From the NCBI GenBank assembly GCA_963677785.2, contig CAXXDH010000003.1, positions 3,224,001 to 3,288,000 on the forward strand: a DNA stretch of 64,000 nucleotides, read 5' to 3'. A program made the position numbers and the translations under genes. Below, in pieces: positions 53,336 to 61,635 of the stretch. The stretch's first letter is position 1. The number at the start of each line of letters is the position of its first letter. The stretch is from G963665495 sp963677785. GTDB lineage: Bacteria > Desulfobacterota > Desulfovibrionia > Desulfovibrionales > Desulfovibrionaceae. The notes below the pieces were generated by a model. The model saw only the letters and a program-made list of their open reading frames with translations, had not been told where the DNA came from and ran no database searches.

Positions 53336-54276
53336 GCAAAACTCCGGAAGAGTACCTTGCGGAACAGGAATTCCAGTCTGAGGCCCAGGAGCGTGAAAAA
53401 GGGCTCAGCACCCAGGAACGTGCTTTTTTGAAAAAGTACCTTGGCCTGGACGAAAAAGATTTGCTTGAAAAACTGGGTATCGAGGTCCCGCAAGATGCCG
53501 TGCCGCTGGTTCCTGAAGAAGATGCCCTTGCTCCACCTTCCGTGCCTGAGGTTGAAGTGCGGATGGAGCCAGCGCCCGTCGCGGACAGCGGCGACACAGC
53601 ATACGCCGAAGAATCTGAGACCATGGCGCATGCCGACCTTGAAGCCAGGGGCGAGGAGGAGGAGGAACGCTTAGAGGATGAGGGCTTTCTTCCTGATATA
53701 GACTTGGCGGACAGCGCGGCCGAACTGACGGAAGAAGATTATGAGGTGGAAGCGGAGCCCGAGACCGCTGCCGCCGAAGCGACGCTTGAGGAAGAAGATC
53801 CTGAGGCCTTTTTAAAAGGGCAACATGAAATACAACTGGTAAGCATGGTTATCGGCAAGTATGAATACACCATGCCAATAAATTTCGTGCAGGAAGTGGT
53901 ACGCTACCTTGAGCCGACGGCTATTCCGGAAGCGCCTCCGCATCTGGCCGGAGTGGTCAATCTGCGGGGCAAAGTGACTCCTGTTTTCAAGCTGAGCAAG
54001 CTTTTGAACATAAGCGATGAGGAAGCTGCCGGAAAAAATAAATTTATCGTTGTATGCAGACACAAAGGCATGCAATTCGGTTTGCTCGTCCATACGGTGG
54101 AAACCATGTACCGTGTGGAGCAGAATGTGATAGAATGGAATATTGAATCCCGAATCGGCGGTAATATTGAAATAGTGACTGGACTGATGAAAAAAGACGA
54201 ACTGCTGGTGGGGATCCTTTCCATAACAAGATTGGTAGAAAGAGTTTTGAAGGCCTCCGGAGGAAGTAATGGCTAA
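53332..54276 (+). CDS. cheW: CheW-domain protein with long acidic N-terminal extension
   Basis: 314 aa. The last ~150 residues are a CheW domain (QLVSMVIGKYEYTMPINFV; HLAGVVNLRGKVTPVFKL; GLLVHTVETMYRV). The first ~160 residues are a strongly acidic, Glu/Pro/Ala-rich tail after a short helical start (EYLAEQEFQSEAQEREKGLS), about twice the length of an ordinary CheW. The extension may bind the upstream ParA or HEAT protein, as in ParP-like adaptors; this is inference. Overlaps cheY by 8 nt. Confidence 0.9.
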   Translation: MSKTPEEYLAEQEFQSEAQEREKGLSTQERAFLKKYLGLDEKDLLEKLGIEVPQDAVPLVPEEDALAPPSVPEVEVRMEPAPVADSGDTAYAEESETMAHADLEARGEEEEERLEDEGFLPDIDLADSAAELTEEDYEVEAEPETAAAEATLEEEDPEAFLKGQHEIQLVSMVIGKYEYTMPINFVQEVVRYLEPTAIPEAPPHLAGVVNLRGKVTPVFKLSKLLNISDEEAAGKNKFIVVCRHKGMQFGLLVHTVETMYRVEQNVIEWNIESRIGGNIEIVTGLMKKDELLVGILSITRLVERVLKASGGSNG

Positions 54277-54637
54277 ACATATTCTGATTGTGGATGATTC
54301 CAAAACAGTAAGGAATTTGGTAGCTTTCATTATGAAAAAAGAAGGCTTCAGTGTTACTACAGCGGAAAACGGTCTGGATGGCTTGGAAAAACTCTATTCT
54401 GCGGAAAAGGTTGATCTCATCGTGTCGGACGTGAATATGCCGCGTATGGATGGCTTTACGTTCATCAAAACCGTCCGCGAACAAGAGGTGTACAGAGATA
54501 TTCCGATTGTCGTTCTTTCCACAGAAGGGCAGGAAAAAGATATTCAGACGGGATTAAACCTTGGGGCGAATTTATATATGGTGAAGCCAGCCCAACCCGA
54601 AAAACTCTTGAAGAATGTCAAAATGCTTCTCGGATAA
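54269..54637 (+). CDS. cheY: CheY-type response regulator
   Basis: 122-aa single receiver domain. VDDSK at 8-12, phospho-acceptor Asp54 in IVSDVNMPRMDG, Thr/Ser region VVLSTEGQEKDI and Lys in YMVKPAQP. Stand-alone, so it should interact with the flagellar switch or act as CheA phosphate sink. Tightly packed between cheW and cheA. Confidence 0.95.
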   Translation: MAKHILIVDDSKTVRNLVAFIMKKEGFSVTTAENGLDGLEKLYSAEKVDLIVSDVNMPRMDGFTFIKTVREQEVYRDIPIVVLSTEGQEKDIQTGLNLGANLYMVKPAQPEKLLKNVKMLLG

Positions 54638-54657
54638 CGCAGGACGAAGGTGAGATT

Positions 54658-57600
54658 ATGAGCCAGGATTTTAATGATCCTGAAATTTTTGCGGATTTTG
54701 TCATTGAGGCCAAAGAGCACCTTGAGACTATCGAGCCGAATCTGCTTGAACTTGAAAAGAGTCCAGACAATTTGGCGCTTCTCAATGAAATTTTCCGGCC
54801 CATGCATTCGCTCAAGGGGGCATCTGGTTTTCTCGGTTTAAACATCATAAACCGGCTGGCGCACCGCGCGGAAAATATCATGGAAGAGCTGCGTAAAGGG
54901 GCCATGCCCGCCACGCCGGAGATTATGGACGTCATCCTTACTTCCACTGATGCGTTGCGTCAGTTGGTGGATAATCTCGAAGCCACAGGGACAGAAGGCG
55001 ATGTCGATATCGAGCCCATTGTTCAGACTCTGGACGCCCTCCTTGAAGGCGGAGGACGCATCGCCGCAGAAAGCAATCACGCGCAACCGGAACCGGAAGA
55101 ACCTGCGCAGGAGAATCCGGTTGTCCCAGAGAAACCGGTTGCTCAGAACGCCGGCGAATCCGAAGAGGCTGCATCCACCCCAGAGGTCGCGGAAAACAAC
55201 CCGTCGGATGCGGAAAACGATAAAGATGGAGACGAAACGCCGCCCGTTGATTTGGAAAGTTACAAACTCACCACTTTTGGTGAGGGGCATCTCAATGATT
55301 TTCTTGAAGAAGCTGTTGACAATATCGCGAACCTCAATGATTCGCTTTTGCAACTCGAACAGGATCCCACCAAAGGCGGAGAACTGGTCAACGATACGTT
55401 CCGGTATTTTCACAACCTCAAAGGCAACAGCGGCATAATAGGGTTCAAGGAACTCAATGGCTTGACTCACGAGGCTGAGACCTTGCTGAACAAGGTCCGC
55501 AAGGGCGAACTGCCATCCAGCCACGGCATGATTGATTTGCTGCTTTCCGCTGTGGACACCATCGAGGCGCTGGTCAACAGAATTGATGTGGACAGCGGAG
55601 AAGTGACGCCATTCGAGACGGCCAGGCTGGTCAGCCGTTTGCAAAAAGCGGTTGAGGAAGGCGTCCCTGATCCTGAGCCCGCAACCGCGCCTGAACCCGA
55701 GCCCGCGGTCGAACCCGCAAATGCTCCCGAAGCCTCTGCGGATGCCGCTCCTCCGGCGGACGATCTTGATGTTGATCCTGAGGACATCAATATTTTTGAA
55801 GGAACGATCCGGCAGCAGTTTCAAAACATCGATATTGCTCTGAAGGAGCTTGGCGACAACAGCGACCAATCGGATTTTGTCGACGGACTGTATCGTTCGC
55901 TGATCACAGTACAGAATTCTTCCGCCTACATGGGCATGGAAGAGGTCAAGGTATATGCCCAGCGTACGGCACAGCTCGTTGACCAGGCGCGCTCGGCTGG
56001 CCTGCCTTTTGATGCCATGCTGGATATTTTGCGGCAGGAATGCTCCATTATCCGGGACATGGTGGATAAGGAAATCGAAACCCTCAAAGCGGCATTGAGT
56101 TCCGCCCTCAAGGGCGCTGAACCCTCCGCCCCGGCGGATCAGGCGCCCGAACCCGCTTCGGAAGCCAAGACAGCGGCTTCCCAGGAAGCTGCTCCCGAGC
56201 CCAAAAAACAGGATCAGCCGGAAAAAACAGAGGCAGAGCCGCCGAAAGCTCAGGAACCGAAATCCGGGCAGCCCGAAGAGCAGCAAGCCAAGGCCGCCCC
56301 CAAAACGGGAGCACAAAAAACAGACGCTCCTGAGACGAAGCAGGAAGATAAAGCTCCTGAAGCTAAGGCAGCTCCCAAAAGTGTTGCCGCCGCTCCGGCG
56401 TCGAAACCGGCTGCGGCCGCCAAACCTCCCGTACGTACTGCGGCTCCGCCCGCCCAGGGAGGAGCCGCGCAGAATAAGCCCAAAGTGTCCTCCACCATTC
56501 GTGTGGACCATGAAAAGCTGGATCATCTTATGAATCTCATCGGCGAGCTGATCATCAACAGAAACCGCTTTGCCATGCTGGCGCGCAATCTGGAAGACGA
56601 CAATGCCGATGTAAGCGTCATTGCCCATAATTTGACCGAAACGACCTATGCCATGGCCCGCATTTCCGATGATCTCCAGGATACCATCATGAAAGTGCGG
56701 ATGGTGCCGGTCCAGACGGTTTTTTCCCGCTTTCCCCGGTTGGTTCGCGATTTGAGCCGCAAGAGCGGCAAGCAGGTCGAACTGATCACCGAAGGTGAAG
56801 AGACCGAGCTCGATAAAAGCGTGGTGGAAGTCATTGGTGATCCTCTGGTCCACCTGATCCGCAACTCTGTGGACCATGGCATTGAAAACGAAGAAGTGCG
56901 TACGGCCGCCAACAAAGTTCCCAAAGGGACGGTCTGGCTGCGCGCCTATCATCGCGGCAACTCCGTCGCCATCGAAGTCGAGGACGACGGCAAGGGTATT
57001 GACCCTGAAAAAATGCGCGAAGTCGGCGTTCGCAAGGGTATCATTACCGCAGAGGAAGCCAAGAATCTGGACGATCGCGAAGCCATGGAGCTGATATTCG
57101 CTCCAGGATTCTCCGGCGCGGAAAAGGTCACGGACATTTCCGGCCGCGGCGTGGGTATGGACGTCGTCCGTACCAACATCAAGAATCTCAAAGGCAGCGT
57201 GAATATCCATTCCGAGGTGGGCAAAGGCACCAAGTTCACTCTGGTGCTGCCGTTGACCCTGGCTATTATTGATGCCTTGATGGTCAAGGTGGAAGGGCAG
57301 TTGTTCGCCATTCCGCTGGACGCTGTTTCGGAAACAACCAAAATCGAAGCTTCCAAGCTGACGGATGTCAACAATCGCAAAGCCGTCACCCTGCGGGGCG
57401 AAGTCTTGGGAATTGTGGATCTGCGCGAGCTGCTCGGTATGATGCCCAAAGATCCGCCGGATGAGATTCTTTCCGTGCTCGTGATTCACGATAACGACCG
57501 CCGTTTGGGAATTGTCGTCGATAGACTGCTCGAACGGCAGGAAATAGTCATCAAATCATTGGGCGAATACCTTGGAGACCAGCGGGGGCTTTCCGGAGCC

Positions 57601-57681
57601 ACCATCATGGGCGACGGAAGCGTCGTGCTGATCCTGGACCCGCACGAAATCTATCTGATGGCGACATCCAAAGCCATTTAA
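54658..57681 (+). CDS. cheA: CheA histidine kinase with two HPt domains and a third degenerate one
   Basis: 1,007 aa. HPt1 (about 1-105) with His50 in RPMHSLKGASGFLG; HPt2 (about 205-310) with His252 in YFHNLKGNSGIIG; a third HPt-like domain (about 375-480) where the aligned segment LYRSLITVQNSSAYMG has Ile416 instead of His. Then a Pro/Ala/Lys/Glu-rich linker (about 485-610), dimerisation helices (KLDHLMNLIGELIINRNRF), HATPase with N box RNSVDHGIE, DDGKGID and GRGVGMDVVRTN, and a CheW-like regulatory domain. Autophosphorylates and passes phosphate to CheY and CheB. Typical CheA has one HPt, so this one is expanded. Confidence 0.95.
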   Translation: MSQDFNDPEIFADFVIEAKEHLETIEPNLLELEKSPDNLALLNEIFRPMHSLKGASGFLGLNIINRLAHRAENIMEELRKGAMPATPEIMDVILTSTDALRQLVDNLEATGTEGDVDIEPIVQTLDALLEGGGRIAAESNHAQPEPEEPAQENPVVPEKPVAQNAGESEEAASTPEVAENNPSDAENDKDGDETPPVDLESYKLTTFGEGHLNDFLEEAVDNIANLNDSLLQLEQDPTKGGELVNDTFRYFHNLKGNSGIIGFKELNGLTHEAETLLNKVRKGELPSSHGMIDLLLSAVDTIEALVNRIDVDSGEVTPFETARLVSRLQKAVEEGVPDPEPATAPEPEPAVEPANAPEASADAAPPADDLDVDPEDINIFEGTIRQQFQNIDIALKELGDNSDQSDFVDGLYRSLITVQNSSAYMGMEEVKVYAQRTAQLVDQARSAGLPFDAMLDILRQECSIIRDMVDKEIETLKAALSSALKGAEPSAPADQAPEPASEAKTAASQEAAPEPKKQDQPEKTEAEPPKAQEPKSGQPEEQQAKAAPKTGAQKTDAPETKQEDKAPEAKAAPKSVAAAPASKPAAAAKPPVRTAAPPAQGGAAQNKPKVSSTIRVDHEKLDHLMNLIGELIINRNRFAMLARNLEDDNADVSVIAHNLTETTYAMARISDDLQDTIMKVRMVPVQTVFSRFPRLVRDLSRKSGKQVELITEGEETELDKSVVEVIGDPLVHLIRNSVDHGIENEEVRTAANKVPKGTVWLRAYHRGNSVAIEVEDDGKGIDPEKMREVGVRKGIITAEEAKNLDDREAMELIFAPGFSGAEKVTDISGRGVGMDVVRTNIKNLKGSVNIHSEVGKGTKFTLVLPLTLAIIDALMVKVEGQLFAIPLDAVSETTKIEASKLTDVNNRKAVTLRGEVLGIVDLRELLGMMPKDPPDEILSVLVIHDNDRRLGIVVDRLLERQEIVIKSLGEYLGDQRGLSGATIMGDGSVVLILDPHEIYLMATSKAI

Positions 57682-57713
57682 CAACACGTACCTTCTTTCT
57701 GGAAAGATCAGAA

Positions 57714-57747
57714 AAACCCCGCCGCGGTCGTCGACGCAGCGGGGTTT
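57714..57747. terminator. Bidirectional terminator between cheA and nitroreductase gene
   Basis: AAACCCCGC (57714-57722) pairs with GCGGGGTTT (57739-57747); the intervening arm can pair further. Ts follow on the plus strand and TTTTTC on the minus strand, 33 nt after the cheA stop and 16 nt from the convergent stop. Confidence 0.88.
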
Positions 57748-57762
57748 ATTGCTATCGAGGAA

Positions 57763-58389
57763 TTATGCGGCGGGAAAGCCGATGCTTTGGGCCAGGGTGA
57801 TGTGTTGTCCGGGACGGAGGTTCATTTTTTGTGCAAGAAGCTCCGGATCAAAGTAGGCCCGTACGACAGTTGCCAAATCGTTGGCGGCACAGAACAGGGA
57901 GATGTTCTGGCTGATGCTCCCCGTGCACATTCCGGAGAAAAGCAGCTTTTTTTCCGCTGTGATTTCCGGCATCCGTTCAAAATCCGACACATAGACCAGA
58001 TTTACCGGCGCACCGGCCACGTAGTCCTGCTTGCCCGTATCCGCGCGCAGGTCGGCGTCCGTCAGTTTTGTCAGTCCATGGGCGGACGCATTGTACAAAA
58101 AAAGCCCGTCTTCCCTGGCGACATAGATATCCATCTCCTGCTGATTTCTGGCTGAAGGAGCGGTACGTTTGCCGGATTCCGGGCGGTTGATTCCATATCC
58201 GGCCCAGAGCATCTCCAGCAGCAGAACTTCAGGCAAAGGTCTGGAGGCAAATTCGCGCCTGCTTTGGCGTAGCTGCAAGGTCTGCAAAAGGGTGCAAGTG
58301 CCGGCCGCGCGGGCGGGCGATCCAAGACCGCAAGTTGGAGAAAAGGCCGCAGTGCCCTTGGCTATGCCGCGATTGGAGCTTTTGTCCAT
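57763..58389 (-). CDS. SagB/nitroreductase-family flavoprotein
   Basis: 208 aa of the FMN-binding nitroreductase fold. Seen: RQSRREFASRPLPEVLLLEMLWAGYG at the start of the fold (FMN Arg/Ser), RTAPSARNQQEMDIYV, and near the end ITLAQSIGFP. These match the short SagB-type branch (oxidoreductases, some making azoles on peptides) but no precursor or cyclodehydratase is nearby, so function is open. ATG 58389 has GGGAGAAA upstream and is preferred to the extended frame from 58548. Confidence 0.8.
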   Translation of the reverse strand: MDKSSNRGIAKGTAAFSPTCGLGSPARAAGTCTLLQTLQLRQSRREFASRPLPEVLLLEMLWAGYGINRPESGKRTAPSARNQQEMDIYVAREDGLFLYNASAHGLTKLTDADLRADTGKQDYVAGAPVNLVYVSDFERMPEITAEKKLLFSGMCTGSISQNISLFCAANDLATVVRAYFDPELLAQKMNLRPGQHITLAQSIGFPAA

Positions 58390-58559
58390 GGATTTCTCCC
58401 ATAGTTTGATTTGGTAGTTTGTACTACGCAAGGGGGGGGGTGAGCGCACCTTGCCCGACCACCTGATAGAGAGCATCGAGCGTCGGGAGTGAGGCGGATA
58501 CATCCTCCATGATGACGAACCAATAGTGTTCCGCTGTGAACAAAACAAGCGGTTCTCGA

Positions 58560-59117
58560 TTACTTTTTGGGCGGCGGAGGAGCCTTTGGCTTTTCTTCAG
58601 GGCCAAGCAACAGAGTGGCCTTGTTGGAAAGGTCGTACAGTTTGACCGTTTTTTCCTTACCCGTGTCGCTTATGGTAATTTGGTCCGTCTGGATCTTGAG
58701 CAGCTTTTCTCCATTGGGAAGGAGTTCGCCCTGCTTATGCTGGCGGTGTTCTTCCGGCGTCCCGATAACGGCGAACTGTTCTCCCCCGATCCGGATAATG
58801 CCGCTCAAACGCCAGATAATCTTGGGTTTGGCTGGAGGCGGGGGGGGCGGAGGTGGAGGAGGAGGTGGAGGAGGGGCTTTTTGGGGTTCTCCGGTTTTAT
58901 TGTGAAACAAGTTCCAGGGTGCCACTTGAGAATACGCGCTTTCCACTTCTGCGGTGGCATTTGCCCTGGGAAGATTCCATTTTTCTTTGCCTGTATCCAC
59001 ACGGACGCCATGAGGCATCTCCGGGGGAGTGATCAGCCAAGAGGAAATCGTGAAGATTATTCCCACCCAAAGGGCGAATAATACGTAAGGTTTATTTTTC
59101 GGAGTGAGTAGTCGCAT
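58560..59117 (-). CDS. GspC-like single-pass membrane protein with polyproline tract
   Basis: 185 aa. N-terminal membrane helix (about 10-29), a periplasmic linker, a run of 14 consecutive prolines (about residues 81-94), then a small beta-rich domain (about 97-170; IIWRLSGIIRIGGEQFAVIG) resembling the GspC/PilP homology region, and a terminal PPPPKK. This topology fits the inner-membrane connector of type II secretion, but no other secretion gene lies in the window, so the assignment is tentative. Confidence 0.55.
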   Translation of the reverse strand: MRLLTPKNKPYVLFALWVGIIFTISSWLITPPEMPHGVRVDTGKEKWNLPRANATAEVESAYSQVAPWNLFHNKTGEPQKAPPPPPPPPPPPPPPAKPKIIWRLSGIIRIGGEQFAVIGTPEEHRQHKQGELLPNGEKLLKIQTDQITISDTGKEKTVKLYDLSNKATLLLGPEEKPKAPPPPKK

Positions 59118-59302
59118 ATCAAGTATGTTGTTGGTCGTAGATTTTCAAGCCGCTGTCAATACAAACTGCTTGTTTCTTGTATTTCAGTTTTGCAATTTGT
59201 TTTGGCGCGTTATACATCAAGGCTCCCGGTCTGCCAACATGCCTGGGGCATAGACCGGACTTCAGAGTGATTCTACGTACATGGTGGTGAAAAAAGCGTC
59301 CG

Positions 59303-61402
59303 ATGCTGACAGGTTCTGCTGAGAAGTGCTTATGGAAGAGCACCGTTCCTTGGTTCGTGTTGCTGCTCCTGGTGCTCTATGGCGTCGGCCTGGGCATCCG
59401 GCTGGCGTCCTTACCGGCTTGGGACTCACCGGAAATGCGGATCCTTGATGCCGCCGGGAATATTTCTCCGCTAATGGCGACTCCGGATGCGTATTATTGG
59501 CTTGCGGGCGCTGCCGGCAAGGGGGCAGCCGCAGAGCTCGCGCCCAGTCTTTTTTTGAAGGCGATTTCTGACGGCTCAGGCCTGCAACCGGCGCGTGCGG
59601 CCCTGCTGTTGCCAGTCCTGCTGGCCGGCACCCTGGGGCCGTTGCTGGCCTTGTTGTGCCGTTCATTGGGCTTTTCCCTGGCCGGGCTGTACGCGGGGCT
59701 TCTTGCCACATTGGCTCCGGCTTTTTTGTGCCGTACGGGGCCGGGCTATTACGACACGGACATGTTGCTCCTCCCCGAAGCCCTGATCATGGCGCTTACC
59801 CTGCTTTTTTTGATGCGCGAACGTTGCGGAACAGGCTTTGTCTGGGCCGTACTGTCAGGTGTCGCAATGGGCTGGCTGCAATCCTGGCACAGGCTCTTGC
59901 CTCTGTCCAATGCGGCCATGCTGTTTGTGGCCGTTATGCTCGTCCTGGTGCGGACAAGGGGGAACAAACCCGATGTCCTGCTGCGTCTGGCACTTTTTGC
60001 CGCCAGTCTTTTTTTTTCCTGGCAGGGGAGTCTTCTGGCCGGATCGATAGTCCTCATGCTGCTTTTCGTACCCGAGAACATGAGCCGCGAAATTTTGGAC
60101 AAAAAAAGAGTGCTTGCAGTTCTCGGACTTGTTTTGATTGCCGTGGCTCTGTTTTCAAATCTGCGGACAGAAGGACAGAACTATTTGCAGCGGGCACAGA
60201 CCAAAAGGATCTCCGGCCAGCAGGACGGCAAGGTACTGGCGCCCGTATATCCGCCCATGACGCAGACCATTGCCGAGGCTGGACGCATTTCTTACGCGCA
60301 GCTTTTGACGCTTTTGCATCCGTGGGCAGGGGTGGCCCTGGCCGGACTCTGCGGTTTTATCTGGTTGGTTGGGAAAAAGCCGGAGGCGTTGCTGCTTGGC
60401 CCTTTGCTTGCGTTTGGTCTGTGCGCGCCTTATCTGGGCGCACGAACGGCCATGTTCGCCGTTCCGTCCGTGGCCCTTGGGTTTGGTGTGGGCGCGGAAG
60501 CGCTTCTAGCCCGCATACCACTATTCACTTCGCGGAAAGGGCTTTTTTGGGGTGTCCGGGGCCTGTTGACCTTGCTCGTCAGTCTGCCTCTGGTCTTGCA
60601 CCTGCCGCCGCCCGAACCGGCCCTTTCAGCCCCGCATGCGGCGGCCCTGCGTGATTTGGGCAAAAAAGTCCCCGCAGATCCGCGTTCGATTGTCTGGACA
60701 TGGTGGGATTTCGGCTACGCCGCCAGGTATTTTTCCGGCTTGCAAAGCTTTGCGGATCCCGGACGCCAGGGGCCGGAGTACGTGTATTTTCTTTCAAAAA
60801 TGCTGGGAACGGATTCTTTGGCGGGCGCTGCCCGGCTGATGCGATTCAGTGCGGCTTGTGATTTTCATCCCTGGGAAGAGCTCAATCGTCTCGGCGCGCC
60901 AAAAGCCCAGCAACTGATGGAAGCACTGGCTGCCGGTGGTCCCGAACCACAAGGAGAAGACCGGCAGTTTCTGGTGCTATCTCTGGATGAGCTGCGGCTG
61001 CTGCCGGTCATCGTTGATTTCGCCCGCTGGAATTTGCGTACCGGGGCGCCCGATGGAACGCAGGGTATGTTTCAGATATTGCACCCCCCTGTTTCCATTG
61101 ATTTGAAAAGCGGGCGTATCAATGCGCCGCGTTCCGACACCCGGACTGAAGTGGGGACGTTGCTGCTCTGGAACAGCGGACCTGATGAAAGAACCTACGA
61201 TACAGCCAATCCTCTGTGCCTGGTCGCCCTGTCCGATCCGGAAGAATATCTGCTCCTGGACCGCAGGCTCTATCACAGCAATTACTTGCGCCTGCTTCTG
61301 GGGAATCCGGCCTGGTCCCGCAAATGGTTCCGGCTCGTTATCGACGATGCGCCGCATGCGCGCGTCTATGAGTTGTTTTTTGAAAAAAGGGAAGGTAACT
61401 AG
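59303..61402 (+). CDS. STT3/PglB-like oligosaccharyltransferase
   Basis: 699 aa: about 11-13 membrane helices (to about residue 440), then a large periplasmic domain. Seen: the first-loop acidic motif in TPDAYYWLAG, the GYYDTDMLLLPEA segment (DxD-type, about 148-160), and WWDFGY at 467-472, the family's WWDYG signature. Single-subunit PglB-type enzymes transfer lipid-linked glycans to Asn of periplasmic proteins; several Desulfovibrio-type bacteria carry them. No adjacent glycan genes. The stop TAG at 61,400-61,402 is at the left edge of MITE-like copy B. Start ATG 59303 has only a weak ribosome site. Confidence 0.87.
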   Translation: MLTGSAEKCLWKSTVPWFVLLLLVLYGVGLGIRLASLPAWDSPEMRILDAAGNISPLMATPDAYYWLAGAAGKGAAAELAPSLFLKAISDGSGLQPARAALLLPVLLAGTLGPLLALLCRSLGFSLAGLYAGLLATLAPAFLCRTGPGYYDTDMLLLPEALIMALTLLFLMRERCGTGFVWAVLSGVAMGWLQSWHRLLPLSNAAMLFVAVMLVLVRTRGNKPDVLLRLALFAASLFFSWQGSLLAGSIVLMLLFVPENMSREILDKKRVLAVLGLVLIAVALFSNLRTEGQNYLQRAQTKRISGQQDGKVLAPVYPPMTQTIAEAGRISYAQLLTLLHPWAGVALAGLCGFIWLVGKKPEALLLGPLLAFGLCAPYLGARTAMFAVPSVALGFGVGAEALLARIPLFTSRKGLFWGVRGLLTLLVSLPLVLHLPPPEPALSAPHAAALRDLGKKVPADPRSIVWTWWDFGYAARYFSGLQSFADPGRQGPEYVYFLSKMLGTDSLAGAARLMRFSAACDFHPWEELNRLGAPKAQQLMEALAAGGPEPQGEDRQFLVLSLDELRLLPVIVDFARWNLRTGAPDGTQGMFQILHPPVSIDLKSGRINAPRSDTRTEVGTLLLWNSGPDERTYDTANPLCLVALSDPEEYLLLDRRLYHSNYLRLLLGNPAWSRKWFRLVIDDAPHARVYELFFEKREGN

Positions 61403-61580
61403 GGGCTGTCTCTATACTATTTTCGTCGCGAGTTTGAGTAAGAATTATAACAGGCAAGGCCGGAGAAGAAAATGGGCCGCAGACGTAGTTTTGCTACGTT
61501 AAAGGGCATTTTCCTCTGAAAACGCAGCATGGTAGAATTCTAGCCAAACGTAGCAGACAATTATTTAGAGACAGCCCCTA
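61401..61580 (+). mobile_element. MITE-like element, copy B
   Basis: 180 bp, non-coding. Ends AGGGGCTGTCTCTA and TAGAGACAGCCCCT are perfect inverted repeats, edged by TA. Closely similar throughout to the reverse complement of copy A. Together with copy A it defines a non-autonomous element with no transposase of its own; the IS4-family element in this window has different ends (CTGTCCGGTTAA) and is not its parent. Inserted exactly at the stop codon of the STT3-like gene. Confidence 0.85.
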
Positions 61581-61585
61581 GCAAA

Positions 61586-61623
61586 CGGCTTTTCCGGATC
61601 GTGGTCCGGATCCGGAAAAGCCG
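61586..61623 (-). terminator. Strong hairpin downstream of glycyl-radical activase
   Basis: CGGCTTTTCCGGATC (61586-61600) pairs perfectly with GATCCGGAAAAGCCG (61609-61623), an extended 15-bp stem with an 8-nt loop; 12 nt past the activase stop. Only a short TTT follows on the minus strand. Confidence 0.75.
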
Positions 61624-61635
61624 TCGAGATTGTGC

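Noticed and set aside
54838..57489. 883-codon open frame on the minus strand opposite cheA
   Set aside because: Antisense to an intact CheA with all family motifs; low-complexity Phe/Gly/Arg composition, no protein features.
57763..58389. Thiazole/oxazole-modified peptide (RiPP) cluster around the SagB-like gene
   Set aside because: No YcaO-type partner, precursor peptide or exporter is present; neighbours are cheA and a GspC-like gene.
58567..58905. Glycine-rich plus-strand frame
   Set aside because: The poly-Gly is the complement of the polyproline tract of the minus-strand GspC-like gene.
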